A DNA stretch of 7,051 nucleotides, from assembly GCA_900548795.1 (NCBI GenBank), contig URLT01000085.1:1-7051 (forward strand), read 5' to 3'. How positions within the stretch are numbered: position 1 is the stretch's first letter; every line of letters begins with the position of its first letter. The notes below the pieces were generated by a model. The model searched no databases. It had not been told where the DNA came from and saw nothing but the letters and a program-made list of their open reading frames with translations. Shown here piece after piece: positions 1 through 4,990 of this stretch. Made by a program: the position numbers and the translations under genes. Source of the DNA: an uncultured Eubacteriales bacterium (GTDB lineage: Bacteria > Bacillota > Clostridia > Oscillospirales > Oscillospiraceae).

Positions 1-21
1 CCCCCGCCGAAAAACTCGGGC

Positions 22-50
22 TTGCAAAAGCTCGGAGTATCGATTATAAT
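22..50 (+). promoter_or_regulatory. Candidate sigma-A promoter at left edge
   Basis: TTGCAA (22-27) and a perfect TATAAT (45-50) are separated by 17 bp, the preferred spacing for the housekeeping sigma factor. The start site would fall near 57. No plus-strand gene follows: the next coding sequence (145-732) is on the other strand. The promoter therefore either makes a short RNA ending at the hairpin at 85-126 or is a chance match in an AT-rich patch. Confidence 0.4.
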
Positions 51-51
51 A

Positions 52-63
52 ATATACGTATAT
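52..63. repeat. Perfect 12-bp palindrome
   Basis: ATATACGTATAT is perfectly self-complementary and covers the expected start site of the promoter at 22-50. That position would suit an operator. In an AT-rich stretch such a palindrome can also arise by chance, and no regulator is assigned. Confidence 0.3.
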
Positions 64-84
64 GCTGTATATCCATCTGCACCA

Positions 85-126
85 TTCGCCGAACCGGCTG
101 CCCAAATCGCCCGGCGAAGCGTTTTT
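85..126 (+). terminator. Hairpin with T run, possible terminator
   Basis: TTCGCCG (85-91) pairs with CGGCGAA (112-118) across a 20-nt loop, followed by GCG and five T (122-126). The loop can itself pair in part (GCCG 88-91 with CGGC 95-98 is an alternative fold). It reads as a plus-strand terminator for whatever starts at the promoter at 22-50. The long loop and the offset T run make this tentative. Confidence 0.3.
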
Positions 127-144
127 GCTATGCGCCGTGCGCGC

Positions 145-732
145 TCAGCGAATGAACATGGCGTAATTTGCGAAAAGCGCCAGCACGGGGATGACCGTGC
201 CGACCAGAAGCTGCGGGACGGAGTGCCGTCCGAGCTTTCTGCTTGCCCAAAAAATCGGCGTCAGCAGCAGATAGCCCAGCATGAACCATGGGCTGACAAA
301 CAGAGAGAGCATGGCATTCGGGCCGGAGCAGCCGCAGGCATGGCCGCTTGCCTTGAAATGGAAAACCGTGCAAAGCGCCAGCAGCGTGCCGGAGCAGAGA
401 TAGGTGCCGAAGAGCACGCACTCCGTCGGTGTGCCGTCCAGCAGCAGCGCGGTCAAAAAGCCGCCGAGATACCCGCAGATCGAAAGCACGATGGCAAGGT
501 TCCGCTGCCCGTCGCGCCCCTTGCGGCGCAGCGCCGGGATGACGGCGGAGATCGGATAGGCCAGAACCGGGAGCACCGAAAGATAGCCGAGCGCCAGCAC
601 AAAATGCAGGGGCGAGGCGAAGCTGTTCGGAACGAGCACATACAATAATGTGCAGAGCAGCGCCGCGAAGACTGGCGCCGTGGTGAGAATGCGGATCACC
701 TTTGCGGTGCATTTTTTCAATTTGTTCAACAT
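145..732 (-). CDS. PAP2-like membrane phosphatase family protein
   Basis: A 195-residue integral membrane protein with about five or six hydrophobic segments (roughly 18-35, 42-66, 79-97, 104-124, 141-162, 174-193). The core KxSGH (127-131) followed by SRKLGRHSVPQ (164-174) and a final glycine resembles the PAP2/phosphatidic-acid-phosphatase fold, whose members remove phosphate from lipid phosphates or undecaprenyl pyrophosphate at the membrane. The usual first motif (KX6RP) is at best degenerate (RKGRDGQR, 70-77), the arginine before the active-site histidine is one position off, and the usual last aspartate is Gln174. It may therefore be a divergent member or catalytically altered. The start at 732 is chosen over an in-frame ATG at 765 because AGGAGG lies just upstream of it. 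The gene is divergent from the XRE regulator at 955. The family is inferred from motif memory; the specific substrate is unknown. Confidence 0.8.
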   Translation of the reverse strand: MLNKLKKCTAKVIRILTTAPVFAALLCTLLYVLVPNSFASPLHFVLALGYLSVLPVLAYPISAVIPALRRKGRDGQRNLAIVLSICGYLGGFLTALLLDGTPTECVLFGTYLCSGTLLALCTVFHFKASGHACGCSGPNAMLSLFVSPWFMLGYLLLTPIFWASRKLGRHSVPQLLVGTVIPVLALFANYAMFIR

Positions 733-755
733 GGAAATCCCCTCCTTGCAGCCGT

Positions 756-784
756 AGCTTAGCACAGTTTTTTCCTGCTGTCAC
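756..784 (-). promoter_or_regulatory. Candidate promoter of the PAP2-like gene
   Basis: Read on the minus strand, GTGACA (784-779) is 17 bp from TAAGCT (761-756), which is preceded by TGC and so has an extended -10 TGn. The -10 hexamer is weak and the extended element would compensate. It would give a leader of about 18-20 nt containing the AGGAGG ribosome site. Confidence 0.4.
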
Positions 785-805
785 GCTACCGCTGGGGGCT
801 TCTGC

Positions 806-865
806 TCCACCGGCCGCAGAATGTCGCTCTACGGTGGATAGAATCCGGCTCTACTCGCAGTAGAG
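806..865. promoter_or_regulatory. Dyad cluster in the divergent intergenic region
   Basis: Three inverted repeats sit close together: TCCACCG (806-812) with CGGTGGA (832-838), GGAT-AGA-ATCC (836-846), and CTCTAC-TCGCA-GTAGAG (849-865). A -10-like TAGAAT (839-844) lies between them, without a good -35. They could be operators for autoregulation by the adjacent XRE protein, a leader RNA structure, or part of a dispersed intergenic repeat. Downstream, 870-935 is very GC-rich with a CGCGCGG doublet and shows nothing else I can name. Confidence 0.35.
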
Positions 866-954
866 TCCAGCAAAATCAAGGCTTTGCGGCGCTGCCGAGG
901 CTTCTCCGGCGCGCGGCGCGCGGACGCAGGGCGAAAGAAAAGGAGCAACATCAT

Positions 955-1578
955 ATGACTGAGGAATTCGACCGCCAGCGCGCGGCTGCTCCCCAGAGCG
1001 AGGAGCAGCTTCGCCTGCAAATCGCCGAGAATATCGCCTATTACCGCAAGCAAAACGGCGACACGCAGGCCGAGCTTGCCGAGAAGCTGAATTATTCGGA
1101 CAAGTCCGTCTCCAAGTGGGAGCGCGGCGACGGCACGCCCGACATCTATATCTTGGCTAAGATCGCCGCACTGTATCAGATCACCGTGCAGGATCTTCTG
1201 CGCGAGAAAAAGGTGCCGAAGGCGAGCACCCGCCGCATTTTGATCTATTTGCTGTCCGTGGGGCTGGCGTGGCTGGTCATGACGGTCGTTTTTTGCCTGT
1301 CGAAGATCACGGGCATTTTGGAGCATTCGTCGTGGCTGCTGTTCATCTATGCCATTCCGATCACGGGCATCATCAGCGTGGTCTATTGCACAATGTGGTG
1401 GAACCACCTGCTTCAGGCGCTGTCCTCGTCGCTGATCGTCTGGGGTGTCGGGCTGAGCATCGTGCTGAGCATTCCGTTCCGCTCCGTTCTGTTTTTGCTT
1501 ATCATCTGTGCCGTGCTGCAAATCCTTCTGATCCTGTTCTTTATTTTGCTCCACCAATCTCATAGCAACAAAAAATAA
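955..1578 (+). CDS. XRE-family regulator with four C-terminal membrane helices
   Basis: A 207-residue protein. Residues 22-83 form a Cro/C1-type helix-turn-helix: IAENIAYYRKQNGDTQAELA leads into the recognition helix around SDKSVSKWERG (48-58), then a final helix ending VQDLLRE. Residues 93-199 hold four hydrophobic segments (about 93-114, 125-146, 152-174, 177-199), so the DNA-binding domain is anchored to the membrane. Such fusions are common in Firmicutes; the membrane part is usually taken as a sensor, but no ligand is known here. AGGAG (941-945) nine bases before the ATG supports the start. The stop codon TAA (1576-1578) touches a palindromic insertion element. Without that element the gene would be 21 bp from cyuA, which suggests it regulates cyuA or the divergent PAP2-like gene. 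That role is inference. Confidence 0.9.
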   Translation: MTEEFDRQRAAAPQSEEQLRLQIAENIAYYRKQNGDTQAELAEKLNYSDKSVSKWERGDGTPDIYILAKIAALYQITVQDLLREKKVPKASTRRILIYLLSVGLAWLVMTVVFCLSKITGILEHSSWLLFIYAIPITGIISVVYCTMWWNHLLQALSSSLIVWGVGLSIVLSIPFRSVLFLLIICAVLQILLILFFILLHQSHSNKK

Positions 1579-1579
1579 A
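1576..1579. repeat. Left copy of candidate target-site duplication (TAAA)
   Basis: TAAA directly precedes the left terminal inverted repeat and contains the stop codon of the XRE gene. The same four bases follow the right terminus (1811-1814). Four A/T bases can match by chance. Confidence 0.45.
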
Positions 1580-1721
1580 GGAACCTCTGAATCAATCGTC
1601 TGCGGCGGTCAGCGGGTCTTTTGCCCCAACTGATCGGTTTGAAAATCTTGGGAACCTCTGAATCAATCAGCTGCGGCGCTCAGCGGGCCTTTTGCCCCAA
1701 CTGATTGGTTTGAAAATCTTG
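1580..1721 (+). repeat. Tandem 71-bp direct repeat (two copies)
   Basis: Positions 1580-1650 and 1651-1721 are adjacent copies of a 71-bp unit differing at only five bases by eye. Each begins GGAACCTCTGAATCAATC and ends GGTTTGAAAATCTTG. The unit is the left arm of the palindromic element, so the second terminus lies internally at 1651. Slippage, or nested insertion of one end, could have made it. Confidence 0.9.
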
Positions 1722-1810
1722 AAATACGAAAAGGATTCCTGCGATTTCCAAACCTCAATTTGAAAACAAAATCCCTCGCTGACCGCTCTTGCGATTGAAT
1801 CAGAAGTTCC
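1651..1810. repeat. Long imperfect inverted repeat, 68-bp arms
   Basis: The arms 1651-1718 and 1743-1810 are equal in length and complementary at roughly two thirds of positions by eye. Pairing is best at the outer ends (GGAAC...TCAATC), in GTCAGCG and TTTTG blocks in the middle, and at the inner ends (GGTTTGAAAATC 1707-1718 with GATTTCCAAACC 1743-1754). The 24-nt centre (1719-1742) holds the small near-palindrome AGGATTCCT. A transcript would fold into one long hairpin just upstream of the cyuA ribosome site. Confidence 0.75.
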
Positions 1811-1814
1811 TAAA
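1811..1814. repeat. Right copy of candidate target-site duplication (TAAA)
   Basis: TAAA follows the right terminus directly and matches 1576-1579. Joining the flanks through one copy restores an XRE stop codon 21 bp before the cyuA ATG. Confidence 0.45.
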
Positions 1815-1834
1815 CAGAAAAGAGGCTCTCTACT

Positions 1835-3103
1835 ATGGACGCGTCTGTGATGGAAACCTTCGCCGAGATCCTCCGCGAGGAGCTGATCCCGGCCATGGGC
1901 TGCACCGAGCCGATCGCGATCGCGCTCTGCGCGGCGAAGCTGCGCCGCCTGCTCGGCTGCGCGCCCGAGCGCGTCACTGCGCTGCTGAGCGGAAATATCA
2001 TCAAAAATGTGAAGAGCGTCGTCGTGCCGAACACCGACGGCCGCAAGGGCATCTGCCCGGCCATTGCCGCCGGGATGGTCGCAGGCGACCCCGAGAAGGG
2101 GCTGCTGGTCATTGCGTCGCTGCCGAGCGAGCGTCTGCCCGAGCTGGACGCGTTTCTCGAGCGCACGCCGGTGGAGGTGCGCTGCTCCGGCTCGACCTGC
2201 AAGCTCGACATTGACCTGACCGCCGTGGCCGGGGCACACCGGGCGCGGGTGCGCATCGCGGGACAGCACACGAACGTGATCTATATGGAGCGCGACGGGG
2301 AGATCCTGCGCAACGAGCCTGTGCCGCAGACGGTCGAGGAGCACGGCGCGGATCGGAGCAAGCTGAACGTCGCGGACATCCTGCGCTTCGCCGACGAGAC
2401 GCCGCTCGACGCGCTTGCGCCGCTGCTCGAGCGCCAGATCGCCTATAATTCCGACATCGCCCGCGAGGGGCTCAACGGCGTTTGGGGCGCGCAGATCGGG
2501 CGCATTTTGCTCGAGGACTATGGCGACGACGTCAAGCAGCGGGCGAAGGCCTATGCCGCCGCCGGGTCGGACGCGCGCATGAGCGGCTGCGAAAAGCCGG
2601 TCGTGATCCTCTCCGGCTCAGGCAATCAGGGCATCACCGCCTGTATGCCCGTCGTGGTCTATGCCGAGCACATCGGCGCTACGCGCGAGCAGCTTTACCG
2701 CGCGCTGCTGGTCAGCGACCTCATCACCATCCACCAGAAGCGCGGCATTGGCCGCCTCTCGGCCTACTGCGGGGCGATTTCCGCGGGCGTCGGTGCGGGC
2801 GCGGGCATCTGCTACCTGCTTGGCGGCGGCTATGAGGCCGTGTCGCACACCGTGGTCAACGCCGTCGCCATCCTCTCCGGGACGATCTGCGACGGGGCGA
2901 AGCCGTCCTGCGCGGCCAAGATCGCCGCCGCAGTCGACGCCGGGATCTTGGGCTACCGGATGTATCTGCACCACCGCGAGTTCTGCCGCGGCGAGGGCAT
3001 CGTCGGCGGCTCGGTCGACGCGACGATTGCAAACGTCGGCGTGCTGGCGCAGCAGGGAATGCGGCAGACCGACGCGACGATCATGGAGATCATGCAGGGC
3101 TGA
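1835..3103 (+). CDS. cyuA: L-cysteine desulfidase, Fe-S dependent (CyuA/YhaM family)
   Basis: A 422-residue cytosolic enzyme that breaks L-cysteine down to pyruvate, ammonia and sulfide using an oxygen-labile [4Fe-4S] cluster. It is related to the alpha domain of bacterial L-serine dehydratase. The GCTEP motif (22-26) supplies Cys23, the likely active-site base. Cys312, Cys352 and Cys359 have the 40- and 7-residue spacing expected for the three cluster ligands. GGHTN-like GQHTN (143-147), SDARM (245-249), SGSGNQGI (260-267) and the closing QTDATIMEIM also match E. coli YhaM as I recall it, and the length is normal for the family (about 430). The start is supported by AGAGG at 1821-1825. No cysteine transporter is adjacent. 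The palindromic element ends 24 bp upstream, and I see no convincing promoter between it and the ATG, so transcription probably enters from the XRE gene or from within the element. Confidence 0.93.
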   Translation: MDASVMETFAEILREELIPAMGCTEPIAIALCAAKLRRLLGCAPERVTALLSGNIIKNVKSVVVPNTDGRKGICPAIAAGMVAGDPEKGLLVIASLPSERLPELDAFLERTPVEVRCSGSTCKLDIDLTAVAGAHRARVRIAGQHTNVIYMERDGEILRNEPVPQTVEEHGADRSKLNVADILRFADETPLDALAPLLERQIAYNSDIAREGLNGVWGAQIGRILLEDYGDDVKQRAKAYAAAGSDARMSGCEKPVVILSGSGNQGITACMPVVVYAEHIGATREQLYRALLVSDLITIHQKRGIGRLSAYCGAISAGVGAGAGICYLLGGGYEAVSHTVVNAVAILSGTICDGAKPSCAAKIAAAVDAGILGYRMYLHHREFCRGEGIVGGSVDATIANVGVLAQQGMRQTDATIMEIMQG

Positions 3104-3118
3104 CCGAAGCAAACGATC

Positions 3119-3155
3119 GCGCCTCCGCGGATTTTTCGCGGGGGCGCGCTTTGTT
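3119..3155 (+). terminator. Terminator after cyuA
   Basis: GCGCCTCCGCG (3119-3129) pairs with CGCGGGGGCGC (3137-3147) over 11 bp with one G-T pair and a 7-nt loop. A short T-rich tail (CTTTGTTC) follows. The stem is strong and the tail modest. It begins 15 bp after the cyuA stop. Confidence 0.75.
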
Positions 3156-3156
3156 C

Positions 3157-3217
3157 GTACACGTTCAAAAAACATTTGTACGCCGGACATATTTCTGTAA
3201 CATCCAGAAACTATGAT
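3157..3217 (+). promoter_or_regulatory. Candidate htrA promoter region
   Basis: Two weak options are visible: TTGTAC (3176-3181), 16 bp, TAACAT (3198-3203); or a -10 TATGAT (3212-3217) without a good -35. The inverted repeat GTACA (3157-3161) / TGTAC (3177-3181) overlaps the first -35 and could be an operator. The region lies between the cyuA terminator and the htrA ribosome site, so a promoter is expected here, but its exact position is unsure. Confidence 0.35.
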
Positions 3218-3251
3218 GATAGCATCAAGATGAAACAAAGGAGCGACAGTC

Positions 3252-4811
3252 ATGAACGAGAATCCTTTTGACTATGAACCGAACCGCGACGTGCAGGAAA
3301 CTGCACAGCAGCCCGCGCCCGAGCAGCCCGCCTGTGAGCAGGCGCCCGTGCAGCAGTCTGCGCCCGAGCAGCCGGTCATGCAGCAGACGGAGGCTGAGCA
3401 GCCGGCCGCGCAGCAGTCTGCGCCCGAGCAGCCCGCCTTCGAGCAGCCGATGCAGCGCCCGCAGTATTCCGAGCCCATGCAGCCGCCGTATTTCAGCCGC
3501 CCGCCCTACGGCCGTCAGCCGGACGCGCCCTATCAGAGCTATCCGGCCTATGGCGGCTATACGCACCAGACGCCTCCGGCGCCTCCCGTCCCGCCCCGTG
3601 CTGCGGCTCCGGCCGGTGCGCCGAAGCAGCCCAAGAAGCCGAAAAAGGGCGCAGGACTGGGCATGAAGGTCGCCGTGCTCGCGCTCTGCTGCGCGCTGCT
3701 CGGCAGCCTTGCAGGCGGCGCGATCGTCGGCGCCGTGCTGCATCAGGATAAGCAGACCGAAGCGCCGTCCCAGTCCTCCGCCGGCACCACCGTGACGCAT
3801 ACGCAGGCCGCCAAGGTCAATGCCGACGGCAGCCTGATGACGCCCTCGCAAATCTATCAGGCCAACGTTCCGGCGATCGTCGGCATCGCCAACGAGAGCA
3901 CCAGCTATAACATCTTCGGTCAGGTCTCCGAGACCGCCAGCAGCGGCACGGGCTTCATCATCAGCTCCGACGGCGAGATCCTGACGAACTACCACGTGGT
4001 GGAGAACGCAAAATCCCTGACCGTCACGACGAGCGACGGCACAAAGTACGACGCGCAGATCGTCGGCTACGAGGAGGACAGTGACGTCGCGTTGCTGAAG
4101 ATCGACGCGACCGACCTGCCTACCGTCAGCCTCGGCAGCTCCGATGAGCTGGGCGTGGGCGATCAGGTCGCCGCCATCGGCAATCCGCTCGGCGAGCTGA
4201 CCTATTCTCTGACGGTTGGCTATGTCAGTGCGAAGGATCGCGCGGTGAACACCGACGGCTCGCCCATCAACATGATGCAGATCGACGCCGCCATCAACCC
4301 CGGCAATTCCGGCGGCCCGCTGTTTAATATGTATGGCGAGGTCGTGGGCATCACGACGGCCAAGTATTCCGGCTCGACGAACAGCGGCACGACCATCGAG
4401 GGCATCGGCTTTGCCATCCCGATCAACGACGTGCTGGACATTCTCGACGACCTGCGTCAGAACGGGACGGTCGTAGACCGCGCCTATCTGGGCATCATGG
4501 CCGACACCACCTCTACCGACGGCGCGCGCATTGTCAGCGTGGAGGACGGCTCGGCGGCCGCAAAGGCGGGGCTCAAGGCCGAGGACGTGATCACTGCCAT
4601 CGGCGAGACCAAGATCACGAGCTATTCCGATCTTTCCCGCGAGCTGAAGCACTATCGTGCAGGAGACACGGCGGAATTTACCGTGCAGCGCGGCGGGGAG
4701 AGCGTGACCGTGACGGTGACCTTTGACGCCAAGCCGACCGAGCAGGCGCAGGAGGAGACCATGCCCTCCGACGGCTGGAATCCGTGGGATTTCTTCCCCG
4801 GCAATCCGTAA
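3252..4811 (+). CDS. htrA: HtrA/DegP-type membrane-anchored serine protease
   Basis: A 519-residue protease/chaperone that degrades or refolds damaged secreted proteins outside the membrane. Residues 1-133 are a low-complexity cytoplasmic tail rich in Gln, Pro and Glu and then Tyr/Pro, ending in a lysine cluster (125-132). One membrane helix follows (about 138-163), giving N-in/C-out topology. The trypsin-like domain (about 198-400) carries the triad His248 (TNYHVV), Asp278 (DSDVALLKI) and Ser353 (GNSGGP). One PDZ domain (about 408-492), with the YLGI carboxylate-binding loop at 412-415, recognises substrate C termini, and a short acidic/aromatic tail ends the protein. It is longer than most Firmicute HtrA proteins because of the N-terminal tail. 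AAAGGAG (3237-3243) supports the start. The gene has its own terminator and appears monocistronic. Envelope-stress control is expected for the family but no known operator is visible. Confidence 0.95.
   Translation: MNENPFDYEPNRDVQETAQQPAPEQPACEQAPVQQSAPEQPVMQQTEAEQPAAQQSAPEQPAFEQPMQRPQYSEPMQPPYFSRPPYGRQPDAPYQSYPAYGGYTHQTPPAPPVPPRAAAPAGAPKQPKKPKKGAGLGMKVAVLALCCALLGSLAGGAIVGAVLHQDKQTEAPSQSSAGTTVTHTQAAKVNADGSLMTPSQIYQANVPAIVGIANESTSYNIFGQVSETASSGTGFIISSDGEILTNYHVVENAKSLTVTTSDGTKYDAQIVGYEEDSDVALLKIDATDLPTVSLGSSDELGVGDQVAAIGNPLGELTYSLTVGYVSAKDRAVNTDGSPINMMQIDAAINPGNSGGPLFNMYGEVVGITTAKYSGSTNSGTTIEGIGFAIPINDVLDILDDLRQNGTVVDRAYLGIMADTTSTDGARIVSVEDGSAAAKAGLKAEDVITAIGETKITSYSDLSRELKHYRAGDTAEFTVQRGGESVTVTVTFDAKPTEQAQEETMPSDGWNPWDFFPGNP
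3350..3433 (+). repeat. 60-bp period repeat inside the htrA tail region
   Basis: A 24-bp block is identical at 3350-3373 and 3410-3433, 60 bp apart, encoding QQSAPEQP twice; looser PEQP/AEQP copies surround it. In-frame repeats of this kind can expand or shrink by slippage, changing the length of the cytoplasmic tail while sparing the protease domain. Confidence 0.8.
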
Positions 4812-4832
4812 AAACAGAATCCGTATAAGCTC

Positions 4833-4874
4833 GCGCCCGTCTGCGTGCCCCGGCATGCCGACGGGCGCTTCTAT
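4833..4874 (+). terminator. Terminator after htrA
   Basis: GCGCCCGTC (4833-4841) pairs perfectly with GACGGGCGC (4860-4868). Inside, after one mismatch, GCGTGC (4843-4848) pairs with GCATGC (4853-4858), including one G-T pair, around a CCCG loop. The tail TTCTAT is only moderately T-rich. It lies 21 bp after the htrA stop. Confidence 0.7.
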
Positions 4875-4928
4875 AAGCGGCCGGGCTCCGATTTTTCCCG
4901 CAAATTGCCCTCTTTTGAAAAAATGAGC

Positions 4929-4957
4929 TTTACTTATTGCCAATTTTCGGTTATACT
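4929..4957 (+). promoter_or_regulatory. Candidate prfB promoter
   Basis: TTTACT (4929-4934) and TATACT (4952-4957) are 17 bp apart, matching the housekeeping consensus at four and five of six positions. Transcription would start near 4964, leaving a leader of about 27 nt that carries the GGAG ribosome site (4979-4982). Confidence 0.6.
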
Positions 4958-4990
4958 TATGCAGGAAAATGATGTAATGGAGAAACTGCT

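Larger units (their letters stand above)
1580..1810. mobile_element. MITE-like palindromic insertion element
   Basis: A 231-bp non-coding element bounded by imperfect terminal inverted repeats: GGAACCTCTGAATCAATC at the left (1580-1597) and, read on the minus strand, GGAACTTCTGATTCAATC at the right (1810-1793), 16 of 18 identical. A second matching block, CGGTCAGCG, lies further in on both sides (about 1606-1614 and 1778-1786). TAAA flanks both ends. It has no transposase and no plausible gene, so it would need a transposase supplied elsewhere. GGAA-starting ends and a 4-bp duplication recall some IS5-like elements, but I cannot assign a family from sequence alone. It separates the XRE gene from cyuA. 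Confidence 0.65.

Noticed and set aside
22..648. A plus-strand open frame opposite the PAP2-like gene
   Set aside because: It has no ribosome site and a composition of Arg, Ala and Gln without motifs; the minus strand encodes a hydrophobic protein with recognisable motifs and AGGAGG.
829..1563. A 244-codon open frame on the minus strand, opposite the XRE gene
   Set aside because: It has a Gln/Asp/Arg-rich antisense composition and no motif, and it overlaps a clear helix-turn-helix gene with a good ribosome site.
1580..1721. A CRISPR array or other spacer-repeat system
   Set aside because: Only two 71-bp copies, directly adjacent with no spacers, and matching inverted ends; this fits a transposable element better.
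3225..4943. A long open frame of over 570 codons on the minus strand, opposite htrA
   Set aside because: It is rich in Arg, Gly, Leu and His with no domain, as expected when a GC-rich gene is read backwards, and the plus strand has an unmistakable protease here.
4937..4957. TTGCCA as the -35 of the prfB promoter
   Set aside because: It lies only 9 bp from TATACT; TTTACT at 4929 gives the normal 17-bp spacing.
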